A DNA stretch of 64,000 nt from the NCBI GenBank assembly GCA_018242295.1, contig JAFECE010000005.1, forward strand, positions 124,001-188,000, given 5' to 3'. Of the stretch, positions 18,531-26,540 are shown one piece after another. Below the pieces are notes generated by a model. That model saw nothing but the letters and a program-made list of their open reading frames with translations, ran no database searches and had not been told where the DNA came from. Position 1 is the stretch's first letter, and each line of letters opens with the position of its first letter. Source of the stretch: Pseudomonadota bacterium (GTDB taxonomy: Bacteria; Pseudomonadota; Alphaproteobacteria; Rhizobiales; Hyphomicrobiaceae). The position numbers and the translations under genes were made by a program.

Positions 18531-18567
18531 AAAAAGGGCGCCCGTGGCAATCACGGACGCCCTTTTT
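18531..18567. terminator. bidirectional intrinsic terminator
   Basis: Long inverted repeat AAAAAGGGCGCCCGTG (18531-18546) / CACGGACGCCCTTTTT (18552-18567), one mismatch, loop GCAAT. It has a T-tract on either strand and lies between the convergent DUF533 gene and the HlyD-like gene, so it should stop transcription from both sides. Confidence 0.85.
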
Positions 18568-18585
18568 GCTGTCAGAATAAACTGA

Positions 18586-19683
18586 TCAGTTCGTTTTCGT
18601 GCCGCCGGAAGCGTTCGCGGCCTGATTGTCGAGCTTGAAGAAGGTGTCGACGCGCATGCCGGTGAAAAGCGGCGGATGATCGTCGAGCGAGACCATGACT
18701 TCGACCACTTCGACATCGTTCGGACGACGCGGACCGCGGGTTGCAATCCGCGGCGCGGCCAACGATTGCGAGATCGATGTGACTGTGCCTTCGAACGTCT
18801 TGTCGGGGAAGGCGTCTGCCTTCACGACGACGCGCTGACCGACGTGAACTCTTGCGGCGTCACGCTCTTCGACCTCTGCGCGAAGGCGAAGGCTCGACAT
18901 GTCGCCGAAGACAACGACGGCGCTTTCGGGCGAGGGAACCGCAGTTTCGCCGACGCGCGCCAATACGTTCAGAACGGTGCCGTCAGCCGGGGCGCGGATA
19001 CGCGTGCGCTCGAGGGCGAGCTCGGCCGACGTCAGGTCCGAACGGGCTAGAGCCAGCGACGATTCCAAACGCTGCTGCAACGGCATGTTCGGCTGCGCGT
19101 TGACCTGGGCAAGCTTCGACTTTGCGGCAGCCAGAGCGTCGACCTTGGCGGCGAGATCCTTGCGCGCCTTGTCGACCGCATCGGCATTGCCTTTTTCGGT
19201 TTTCTGAGCGCGGTATGCCGCGTCGAAAGCCTCGTGGGCGGCGAAAACGCTACGCTGCGCTTTGGCGACGGCGTCTTCGGCGTTGCGGCGATCGAGCGCC
19301 AGACCGGTTGCCGCTTCTTCGCCGCGCTCACGCTCGCGAACGCTGGCTTCGGCGCCTGCCGCGGCGATCTTGTTGTAATAATCGGCGTCCTCGAGGCGGA
19401 TCAGGAGATCGCCGGCTTTCACTTGATCGTTGGTGTTGGCGATGACTTCGTCGATCTTGCCGCCGACTTCGCTCGCAATGCGAACTTCGCCGTCCTTCGG
19501 CTCTACGCGCGCGGTGGCTGATGCCGCCCACTGCGCCGTTGGGGCCGTGGCGTCGGCATGCGCCGGGCCCGCCACGCTAGAAAACTCGCTATGGGTCAGG
19601 GTGTTGAAAGCGAAACCACCCAGCATCGCCAGGGCGGCGGCGCCCAGAATGGCCGTGACGGTAGGATCAATCTTCTTAAGCAT
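18586..19683 (-). CDS. HlyD-family membrane fusion protein of an ABC exporter
   Basis: Periplasmic adaptor for the ABC ATPase and permease encoded just upstream. Residues 12-28 form a membrane anchor; the lipoyl-type motif IASEVGGKIDEVIANTNDQV and LLIRLEDADYY are followed by a long Ala/Lys/Arg-rich coiled coil (about residues 98-210) and then RIRAPADGTVLNVLARVGE. This resembles DevB/MacA-type adaptors. The start overlaps the ATPase gene end by eight bases (19676-19683). The three genes form one leftward operon, adaptor last. Confidence 0.88.
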   Translation of the reverse strand: MLKKIDPTVTAILGAAALAMLGGFAFNTLTHSEFSSVAGPAHADATAPTAQWAASATARVEPKDGEVRIASEVGGKIDEVIANTNDQVKAGDLLIRLEDADYYNKIAAAGAEASVRERERGEEAATGLALDRRNAEDAVAKAQRSVFAAHEAFDAAYRAQKTEKGNADAVDKARKDLAAKVDALAAAKSKLAQVNAQPNMPLQQRLESSLALARSDLTSAELALERTRIRAPADGTVLNVLARVGETAVPSPESAVVVFGDMSSLRLRAEVEERDAARVHVGQRVVVKADAFPDKTFEGTVTSISQSLAAPRIATRGPRRPNDVEVVEVMVSLDDHPPLFTGMRVDTFFKLDNQAANASGGTKTN

Positions 19684-20428
19684 GCAGCTTTCGCCTCTTC
19701 GTCAAATCCGTAATTTCGGGGGAATCTATGCCTTCCGGCCGGCGCTCTTCGCCGACAATTCTTCCGTCTTCGATGCGCACGACGCGATCGGCGTAGCCTA
19801 AGGTTCGCGGGTCGTGCGTAACCGCAAGCACGCTGCGATGCTGTTCCTTAGCAATGCGCGACAGCAGCGCCATCACGGCATGTCCGTTCTCGCTGTCGAG
19901 CGCGGCGGTCGGCTCGTCGGCGAGCACGATCGAAGGTGAACTTGCGATCGCGCGAGCGACCGCAACGCGCTGCTGCTCGCCGCCCGACAGGTTGCGCGGA
20001 TAGTTGGTCAGGCGATGGCCGAGACCGACCTCACGCAGGACTTCTTCGGAGCGGCTCGTCGCGGCGAAACCTTTGACGCCCCTGACGTCGAGAGCGATGC
20101 GAACGTTCTCGATGGCGTTCAACGTCGGGAACAGGTTGTAGGACTGGAAAATGAAACCGAGGTGATCCCGGCGCACCTTGGCCAGCTCTTCGGCCGACAG
20201 GCCGTCGATCTTCGTATCGGCGATGCGGATGCTTCCCGACGTCGGCTTCATGATGCAGCCGAGAATCGAGAGAAGCGTGGTTTTGCCGGAGCCCGAAGGC
20301 CCCATCAGCAGCGTCAGCTCTCCGGGGACCAGCTCCAGCGAGACGCCTTTGACGGCGACCACCAAGCCAGCACCGGCACCAAGCTCCTTGACGATATTAT
20401 CCGCTTGCATGACGGGGGTCGTTGTCAT
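19676..20428 (-). CDS. ABC transporter ATP-binding protein (MacB/LolD/DevA type)
   Basis: ATPase of a three-gene exporter. Walker A GPSGSGKTT, Q-loop FIFQSYNLFPTL, signature LSGGEQQRVAVARA, Walker B IVLADEPTAALD and the H-loop VLAVTHD are all present. The start is set at the ATG 20426-20428, which overlaps the permease stop as ATGA (20425-20428); the frame is open to 20497 but the extra residues lie inside the permease gene. The class exports lipoproteins, lipids, peptides or macrolides; the substrate is not evident. Confidence 0.93.
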   Translation of the reverse strand: MTTTPVMQADNIVKELGAGAGLVVAVKGVSLELVPGELTLLMGPSGSGKTTLLSILGCIMKPTSGSIRIADTKIDGLSAEELAKVRRDHLGFIFQSYNLFPTLNAIENVRIALDVRGVKGFAATSRSEEVLREVGLGHRLTNYPRNLSGGEQQRVAVARAIASSPSIVLADEPTAALDSENGHAVMALLSRIAKEQHRSVLAVTHDPRTLGYADRVVRIEDGRIVGEERRPEGIDSPEITDLTKRRKLHA

Positions 20429-21555
20429 CTCGCAAACACCGTAGCCGGATCTATCTTCGTGACCTTGACGATTGCCGAAAGCGCCGAGATCGCACACATG
20501 AACAGCGTCAGCGCGAAAAGCCAGAATGCCAAGCCCGGCGTCATCACCAACGGCAACGACGAATTCCTACTCAAGTAAAGTATCAATAAGGCAATCGCCA
20601 TGCCGAGCACGTAACCCATGATTGCGCTCAAGCCGGCCTGAGCCAGAATTACCTTATAAATGTAGCCTCTGGACGATCCGAGCGCGCGGAGCGTTGCAAA
20701 TTCGTGAATGTGATCCTTGGTACTCGAGTATAGCGTCTGGGCGACGATAACGGTTCCGACGAGGCTGCCGAGGATTGCACCCCCGATCAGCGCCAAGCCC
20801 GCGCCCGTGCGGAACAGCCATTGCTTAAGGCTGCGGCTTTCAAATTCGTCCTTGGTCAACACGTCGGCTGAATCGAGGCGATGCCCGAGATCTTTTTGCA
20901 CTTCCGTGATGTTCGCCCCGGGCGCCAGCTTCACGAGCAGAAAGGTCGATTTGTCGTCGTCGGCTCCGAGCAACTGGCGAGCACGGTTGAGCGTCGTGTA
21001 CGCATAGGGTGATTGCGTGAAGGAGCGGATGCCTTCCGTCAGCGCACGGATCTTGACGCGGCCACCAGCGGCCTGCGCGGTGTCGCCAATGCCGTTAACG
21101 CCGAGTTCGCTCAAATAGGTGCTATCGACGGCGATGGCGTCAGGCGCCTTGATGTCTTCCACCGAACCTTGAATGAGGCCCCACGGAAGGAGGCCCTGAT
21201 CGTCGGCATCGGAGCCAATCAGAACCACGCGAGAGGAACCGCCTTCGGGCTTCCGCCATTCTGCGAACGCGACGACCAGCGGCACGACGCTCTCCACGCC
21301 CGGCGTCGCCAGCGCCTGGTGACGTTCGCGATCGCCAAGCAAAAGACCGCCGTCTTCGAAGCTTTTGGCGCCGAAGGTGGTTACTATGAGGTCGGCATTC
21401 GAGCGGGCAATATTAGCCGTAATCATCCGGCTCGACCCGAGGTATAGACCGAGTTGCACAGCCACGAGGACGATAGAGAAAAGAATACCGATAAGCGTAA
21501 CCGCCAAACGAACGCGATCGTGCAACAAATTACGAAGCGCGAGAGTAAAAACCAT
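20425..21555 (-). CDS. FtsX/DevC-type ABC permease
   Basis: Permease with the FtsX-like layout: one helix near the N-terminus (RLAVTLIGILFSIVLVAVQL), a large periplasmic domain (about residues 40-250) and three C-terminal helices. It resembles DevC, the permease of the DevBCA exporter of cyanobacteria, which fits the HlyD-like partner. The start is placed at the ATG 21553-21555 (MVFTLALRN), since the open frame before it (to 21627) lacks family features. First gene of the exporter operon. Confidence 0.88.
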   Translation of the reverse strand: MVFTLALRNLLHDRVRLAVTLIGILFSIVLVAVQLGLYLGSSRMITANIARSNADLIVTTFGAKSFEDGGLLLGDRERHQALATPGVESVVPLVVAFAEWRKPEGGSSRVVLIGSDADDQGLLPWGLIQGSVEDIKAPDAIAVDSTYLSELGVNGIGDTAQAAGGRVKIRALTEGIRSFTQSPYAYTTLNRARQLLGADDDKSTFLLVKLAPGANITEVQKDLGHRLDSADVLTKDEFESRSLKQWLFRTGAGLALIGGAILGSLVGTVIVAQTLYSSTKDHIHEFATLRALGSSRGYIYKVILAQAGLSAIMGYVLGMAIALLILYLSRNSSLPLVMTPGLAFWLFALTLFMCAISALSAIVKVTKIDPATVFAR

Positions 21556-21860
21556 GTATCTGCCGGATCTCTCAGAGGGGTTTCTATTGGGCCTTGGGGC
21601 CTGCAGATGGCGCGAACTCCGCATCAATACCCGCGCGCCTTATGCAGGGTCATATAGCTCTATTGCCTCGCTACGACCACAGCCAAACGCCAAAACGTCC
21701 CGCGTCACGTTTCGCTTCGGACCGGGATAAAGGTCAATTGTCGGTGCGGAGACAATTTCCGCGAAAGCCTTAGCGACCGTTTAACAAATAAGTTCCAATG
21801 TTTTGCCGCTTTCGGGGCATAGGAGTAGTAAAGTTGAGCTTTGATCTGCGGTTTATTGTC

Positions 21861-22565
21861 ATGCGTAGCTTCAATATTGCGAATTGTTCAGCTGCCGCCC
21901 TCGCAGTCGCAACATGCTTGCTCGGTGCTACCATCCGCCCCGTCCCGGCGGCGGCCGATCCGAAAGAGGTCGGCGTCTGGTATGACGACACCGGAAAAGG
22001 CGCCGTCAAAATCGAGATCTGCACGCCGACGACGCTATGCGGAAAGATCTTCTGGCTGCAAGAGCCGATGGCCAGCGACGGCCAACCCAAGGTCGACAGA
22101 TACAATCCCGATGCTTCGCAGCGCAGCCGTCCGATCTGCGGCCTGCCGGTGCTGGGCGATCTCGTACAACTCTCCGGCGGCGGTTTCGACAACGGCTGGG
22201 TTTACGATCCCAAGGAAGGCAAATCCTACGACGTCGCCCTCGACCTCATTGATGCCGATACGCTCAAGGTGACCGGCTATAAGGGCATGCGCTTTTTGGG
22301 CAAATCTTTTATCTGGACGCGCGCTCCGGCTGATTTGCCGTCCTGTGCTCCCGATGCGGCCTCGGCACCCGCTCCCGTGAAGTCTGGTCCGGTAAAGAAA
22401 GAAGCGGCGGGCGCCACGAAGAGGACGAGCAAGACGGCTGCAGGCGCGGCGAAGCCCGCAGCCACGAACGTCGCGGCGACGACGGCCAAAAAGAAAAAGC
22501 CTCCTGAGAAGGCGGTTGCTACGCAGCCCCAGCCGCAACCCCAGCCGTCGGTCGCCTCGGACTAA
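21861..22565 (+). CDS. DUF2147 family exported protein
   Basis: Periplasmic protein with a signal peptide (cleavage near VPAAA-DPKEV), a DUF2147 domain (about residues 35-140: GVWYDDTGKGAVKIEICTP, LCGKIFWL, GWVYDPKEGKSY, LKVTGYKGMRFLGKSFIWTR) and an Ala/Lys/Pro/Gln-rich, probably disordered tail of about 80 residues. The domain is common in proteobacterial envelopes and its function is unknown. The ATG at 21861 lacks a good ribosome site; an in-frame TTG at 21834 with AGGAG eight bases upstream may be the true start and would lengthen the signal peptide by nine residues. Confidence 0.8.
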   Translation: MRSFNIANCSAAALAVATCLLGATIRPVPAAADPKEVGVWYDDTGKGAVKIEICTPTTLCGKIFWLQEPMASDGQPKVDRYNPDASQRSRPICGLPVLGDLVQLSGGGFDNGWVYDPKEGKSYDVALDLIDADTLKVTGYKGMRFLGKSFIWTRAPADLPSCAPDAASAPAPVKSGPVKKEAAGATKRTSKTAAGAAKPAATNVAATTAKKKKPPEKAVATQPQPQPQPSVASD

Positions 22566-22588
22566 CGAACAGCGAATTCTGAAACAGA

Positions 22589-22622
22589 AAAGGCGGCGCC
22601 AACATCGGTTGGGGCCGCCTTT
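22589..22622. terminator. bidirectional terminator hairpin
   Basis: Inverted repeat AAAGGCGGC (22589-22597) / GCCGCCTTT (22614-22622), extended by imperfect pairing of GCCAAC with GGTTGG around an ATC loop. It lies 24 bases after the DUF2147 stop and between convergent genes, with A/T runs on both sides. Confidence 0.75.
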
Positions 22623-22669
22623 CCACGATTGCGTCAGTCAAGAAAAGTAAAACCGGAAAACGGCGGCCG

Positions 22670-23560
22670 TTACTCAGCCGCCCCCAGCTGCTTCGAACCG
22701 GTCGAAGCGGGTTTTTGTACCGGGACCTTGTCGGCCTGGCGGGCCAGCAAGCGGTCCACGAATTCCATCGTCCGTTCGATGACGTAGCCGCGCTGGCGAT
22801 CGAGCGTGACCAAGTGATAGCTGTCGTCGAGAACTGAAACTTCAACCATGCCGCCGAGCTGACGCTGGAGTGCCATCGTATTCTTGATGTCGCTCTGGTC
22901 GTCGTGGCGCGGATGGAAGATCAGCGTGTGGAGCTTCACGAGCGGCAGCATCGGCCGGACGTTGCGCACGAGGCAGAAAAATTCGTAGACGGTGCCGCCG
23001 CCGCGCTCGGTGATGTCGGCAGGCATGTTATCGCTGCCGCGCATCGAATCGAGCGCGAAATTGCGCACTCGCTCATCCTTAATGCCGTAGGGCGCCGGTG
23101 TGCGGAATTTGAAAAGGCGGGCTGTCCACTTGTCCGTGACGAGATGGAAGAGCTTGATCGCCTTCGGAATGGCCCAGCCATTGACTGCGAGCGTCGGGGC
23201 GTAAAGCATCACGCCACAGGCTTGGTCTTGTCGATAGGCGGCGAGCCTCAAGGCCAGGATCGAGCCGGCCGAAGCGCCACCGATAATGACGTTGTCACAA
23301 ACGCTGCGCAGGTGATCGAACGCGTCGGAAACGGACTTATACCAGTCCTGCCAGGTGGAAAGGCCGGAAACGTCGGTGCCAAAGGTGAGGCCTGGAACTA
23401 CGGGGCAATATACCGTCAGTCCCTTACGGGAGAGCGTATGCGCGATAGCCTTCATTTCAAGCGGCGAGCCGCCCAATGAATGAACCAGCAAAACCCCCGA
23501 TTTCCCGCCGGGAATGTAAACGCTTCCGCGAGGAGGCTGAAATTTTTCTTGGTTTTTCAT
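22670..23560 (-). CDS. alpha/beta hydrolase (carboxylesterase-like)
   Basis: Cytoplasmic hydrolase of 296 residues. The oxyanion-hole strand GVLLVHSLGGSP, the nucleophile elbow GGASAGS (GxSxG form), a probable Asp in FHPRHDDQSD and the catalytic His in DDSYHLVTLD give a complete triad, close to the Est30/monoacylglycerol lipase pattern. The substrate is unknown. It is a single gene with its own promoter region and no signal peptide. Confidence 0.85.
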   Translation of the reverse strand: MKNQEKFQPPRGSVYIPGGKSGVLLVHSLGGSPLEMKAIAHTLSRKGLTVYCPVVPGLTFGTDVSGLSTWQDWYKSVSDAFDHLRSVCDNVIIGGASAGSILALRLAAYRQDQACGVMLYAPTLAVNGWAIPKAIKLFHLVTDKWTARLFKFRTPAPYGIKDERVRNFALDSMRGSDNMPADITERGGGTVYEFFCLVRNVRPMLPLVKLHTLIFHPRHDDQSDIKNTMALQRQLGGMVEVSVLDDSYHLVTLDRQRGYVIERTMEFVDRLLARQADKVPVQKPASTGSKQLGAAE

Positions 23561-24041
23561 TACCTACGTTGAACTCGTTATTACCCTGTGGGACGCTAAT
23601 ACGACGGGGTTGCTTCAGATGCCAACGCAACTTTGTCGCGTCGCCGCGGATTTGAGCTATTTTGCAAATACCCTCAGTTCAGATTTGGTTTGTGAAGGTA
23701 TTACGAAGTAGCTGAAAACACCATAGGTTTTGACCTCCGGATACTGACGATTGGTTAAGGTGGACTTCATGCCGCGCCGCCGTTTGCCGTGAAATTGTTA
23801 CCGCATTGCGGCACAAGGCTACGGCTTCCCGGGGGAAACTTAGGTTCTTCAGGATACGGTCTCCTTCGCGATCAGTATTTTTGAGAGCGGGACGGGTAAG
23901 CGATCTGGAGCAGATGATTATCCAGCAACCCCGAGCTTCTAGACACTGTTCCCACGTAATCGATGCTTTATACTTAAACCGGCGTTACCGGCCGCGTCCC
24001 GCGGAAGCCCACCGGTAGGATCGGCCGGGGACTGAACTGAA
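23561..24041. other. divergent intergenic region, no gene supported
   Basis: About 480 bases between the leftward hydrolase gene and the rightward 603-residue envelope protein gene. No open frame of interest, riboswitch or strong hairpin with a T-tract was seen. A GGAAC-N17-GGTT sequence on the minus strand inside it lacks the C of the stress-promoter -10 and is far from a start. Promoters for both genes are expected. Confidence 0.3.
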
Positions 24042-25853
24042 GTGACCGTTTCCTTGCGTCTGCCCGTTTCGCTGCTGACCGCTACAGCGATGATATTGTG
24101 TCAGATCCCGCCGCGGATCGCCGTCGCCGAGCCTATCAGCCGGGCGGATTACGAGGCCTGTCAGGCCAAGGACGATGCCGCGCTCAGGGCCGCCGTCATC
24201 GGGATCGCGACGGACGCGATCAAGAACGGAACAAAATCTATTGATTACAATTCCTTAGTCGCCGATCAGTGGCGGCAACGGAACCTCGACCAAATCATCG
24301 ACAGCCGCGTCGATATCGCTGTTACGGAGATAACGAACGAGACGAGCTGGTCGGAGCGCCTCCAGTCGCTGGCCGACAGCGAGAAGTCACAACAGCTAGC
24401 CACCGCAGTCGCCGAACGGGTTTATCGCTCGGACGCGGTGAAGGCCGGCATCGAGGATCTGGCGACCGGCGTTGCGACCGAAGTCGGCAAATCAATCGAA
24501 TTCGCAAGCTCCGACGCTACGGGTCCCCTTCTCGACTGTCTCAAAGCCTATGTCGGTCCCCGCTATGGAAGTTCCGTCGCCGACGCTCTAGCGAGCGATG
24601 CGAGCAAAGGCGTCGTCGTCGATCCCAACAAGGGGACGAGCGGCGTATCGGCCGGTTCGGTGTTGAAGGAGTCGAGCGGCGGGCTCGCCGGCGCGACGAT
24701 CCTGATCGTGCGGCGCCAGCTTGCCAATCTCGCGGAGCGCGTCGGCCAGCGCATCGTCGGCAGCGTTCTGTCCCGGCTCGTATCGGTCGTGGCGGGCGGC
24801 GTCGGACTTGTGCTCATCGCTAAGGATCTCTGGGACTTCCGCAACGGCGTGCTGCCGATCATCGCCACCGAAATGAAGGCGCCGGCGACCAAGGACAAGG
24901 TTCGCGAAGAACTTGCCAATACTCTTCGCGACCAAATGAACGAACACGTTGCGGAGATCGCGAACGCCGCCGCAGACAATGTCATCAATGTTTGGCAAAC
25001 GTTTCGGCGGGCCCATGCACTCGTCCTGAGGATTGCGGACGAGAACGGCGAGTTCCGGAAGTTCCTCGACGGCGTAAAGCCGGATGCGTTGCCACGGCTC
25101 GACGAGGTCGTGTCGATCCTGGTCGCCTCGGAGGGCGAGCCCGCCATTTTGAATCGCCTGCAGGACGGATCGCTGAACACCGCCGTTCACCTGATGCCGG
25201 AGAAGGGTCTCGAAATCGCGCGCGACCTGAAGTCCGTCGGTGCCGGGCTCGACTGGTCGGCGCTGGCGGGCGATCAAATTGGAAAGGTCACGGACTACGA
25301 GTTGCATAAGCGGATATCGCCGAAGGATCTCACTCGGGCTTCCCTCGACCGTATTCTTGCTCTCGATGACCGGATTGCGATCATTCGGATTGCGAGCGTT
25401 CCTCCGAATGCACGCGAGATGCTGTTCACGCTTGGCTCGAGCGATCTCGATAGCCTCCTCAGGTCGCTGTCAGAGGATGAGCTTCGGGCGCTTGCCGGCT
25501 ACCTCTCCGGATTGAAGCCGGGGCCGCGCGAGAAGGTCTTACGGGCCGTCTCCGCCGATCCAGCCAAGATGCAGGTCCTGGCTTCGCGCCGAGTTCGCGA
25601 GCGCATCATCGCGAGCAGCGATCAAGGCGCCGCGGCCGACATGATGCTCGCACCGGCGGCCGGGTATTCGACCAAGGTGCTGGGGGACGATATCAAGCTC
25701 GTCTGGGATGGCCGGGTGGCGCCGCTGCTGCTCTGGGATAAACATCCGCAAGCGATCGCAGGGGCCGGTCTTATCGGCTTGATATTGTTGGCCTGGCTTG
25801 CCCGGCTGTTTCGTCCGAGGCGCATGTCCGGCGCACCTGCCAGCCGCACTTAG
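24042..25853 (+). CDS. large envelope protein of unknown function (603 aa)
   Basis: I do not recognise the family. The GTG start at 24042 gives an N-terminal signal-like segment (hydrophobic core residues 8-22, possible cleavage after IAVA). Most of the chain is predicted helical and rich in Ala, Asp, Arg and Val. A hydrophobic stretch lies at about residues 245-265 (SVVAGGVGLVLIAKDLW) and a final transmembrane helix at about 573-588 is followed by a basic tail (ARLFRPRRMS). The middle resembles a helical scaffold rather than an enzyme; no catalytic motif is visible. The layout suggests a periplasmic domain anchored by the C-terminal helix. Confidence 0.7.
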   Translation: MTVSLRLPVSLLTATAMILCQIPPRIAVAEPISRADYEACQAKDDAALRAAVIGIATDAIKNGTKSIDYNSLVADQWRQRNLDQIIDSRVDIAVTEITNETSWSERLQSLADSEKSQQLATAVAERVYRSDAVKAGIEDLATGVATEVGKSIEFASSDATGPLLDCLKAYVGPRYGSSVADALASDASKGVVVDPNKGTSGVSAGSVLKESSGGLAGATILIVRRQLANLAERVGQRIVGSVLSRLVSVVAGGVGLVLIAKDLWDFRNGVLPIIATEMKAPATKDKVREELANTLRDQMNEHVAEIANAAADNVINVWQTFRRAHALVLRIADENGEFRKFLDGVKPDALPRLDEVVSILVASEGEPAILNRLQDGSLNTAVHLMPEKGLEIARDLKSVGAGLDWSALAGDQIGKVTDYELHKRISPKDLTRASLDRILALDDRIAIIRIASVPPNAREMLFTLGSSDLDSLLRSLSEDELRALAGYLSGLKPGPREKVLRAVSADPAKMQVLASRRVRERIIASSDQGAAADMMLAPAAGYSTKVLGDDIKLVWDGRVAPLLLWDKHPQAIAGAGLIGLILLAWLARLFRPRRMSGAPASRT

Positions 25854-26009
25854 GCAAATCGGCACCGCCCAAAGCTTTCCACATGCAATCGGCCGCGCAT
25901 CGGCTCAACGGGCTTTGCCGCCTGCTATAAGGATTCGCGATTGCGAACCCATGAGACCAAGGGGGATGACATGCGCGTTCGATTGAGAGCCGAGGAGGGA
26001 GTGCACGAC

Positions 26010-26186
26010 ATGGGTTTGAAGGCGCCAGGCATTGTGACTTTTATGCTTTCAGTGATCCTGACGGTGATCGTTCTGATGTCGAAGTTCTTCGGTGCAGAGA
26101 TCCCCTGGCTAACGGGAAATGAATCGTGGGCCATGCTCGCCTCGTACATGATCCTTATGCTCGGCTGCATGGTTCGCGGCATGTGA
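26010..26186 (+). CDS. small two-helix membrane protein
   Basis: A 58-residue protein starting MGLKAPGIVTFMLSVILTV, with GGAGGG nine bases upstream of the ATG. It has two hydrophobic helices (about residues 7-26 and 40-57). Proteins of this size and opening are common and conserved in Hyphomicrobiales but have no known role. The frame is open back to 25941, with a second possible ATG at 25971 that lacks as good a ribosome site. Confidence 0.6.
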   Translation: MGLKAPGIVTFMLSVILTVIVLMSKFFGAEIPWLTGNESWAMLASYMILMLGCMVRGM

Positions 26187-26306
26187 GGCGATGCGCGGAG
26201 CAATCCTTTTTTCAGCGGAGCTCGTTGCAATTTTTCGTTTTCGTGAGACCGTCCGTTTACTATGTGCGCAGGTGTCGCGCGGCATCGAGCGGACTAGAGC
26301 GTCGTC

Positions 26307-26540
26307 ATGCTGCTGAGTATCGAACAGGGCATGCTGAAAGAGATTCCTCAGGTCTTTGCACGCCGCGCGCGGCTTTCGTCGAAAGCCATCGTCACCGCAG
26401 TTGCGTTGACGTTAGCGGCTCTTGCGGCGATGGCCATCGCCTCGCGCCAAGACACGAAGGCTTCGTTCAAGACGGTAAGTCCCGTTACGCAATTGCCCTC
26501 TGGAAACCGGCCGCTCCTAGTGCCGGTTGTCGCCCAATAG
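26307..26540 (+). CDS. putative small single-helix membrane protein
   Basis: A 77-residue open frame with one hydrophobic segment (about residues 27-46, IVTAVALTLAALAAMAIA), a basic cytoplasmic side and a Pro-rich tail. The 3' end overlaps the convergent pabB-pabC gene by 24 bases. No ribosome site is obvious and no family is recognised; the membrane topology is the only support. Confidence 0.35.
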   Translation: MLLSIEQGMLKEIPQVFARRARLSSKAIVTAVALTLAALAAMAIASRQDTKASFKTVSPVTQLPSGNRPLLVPVVAQ

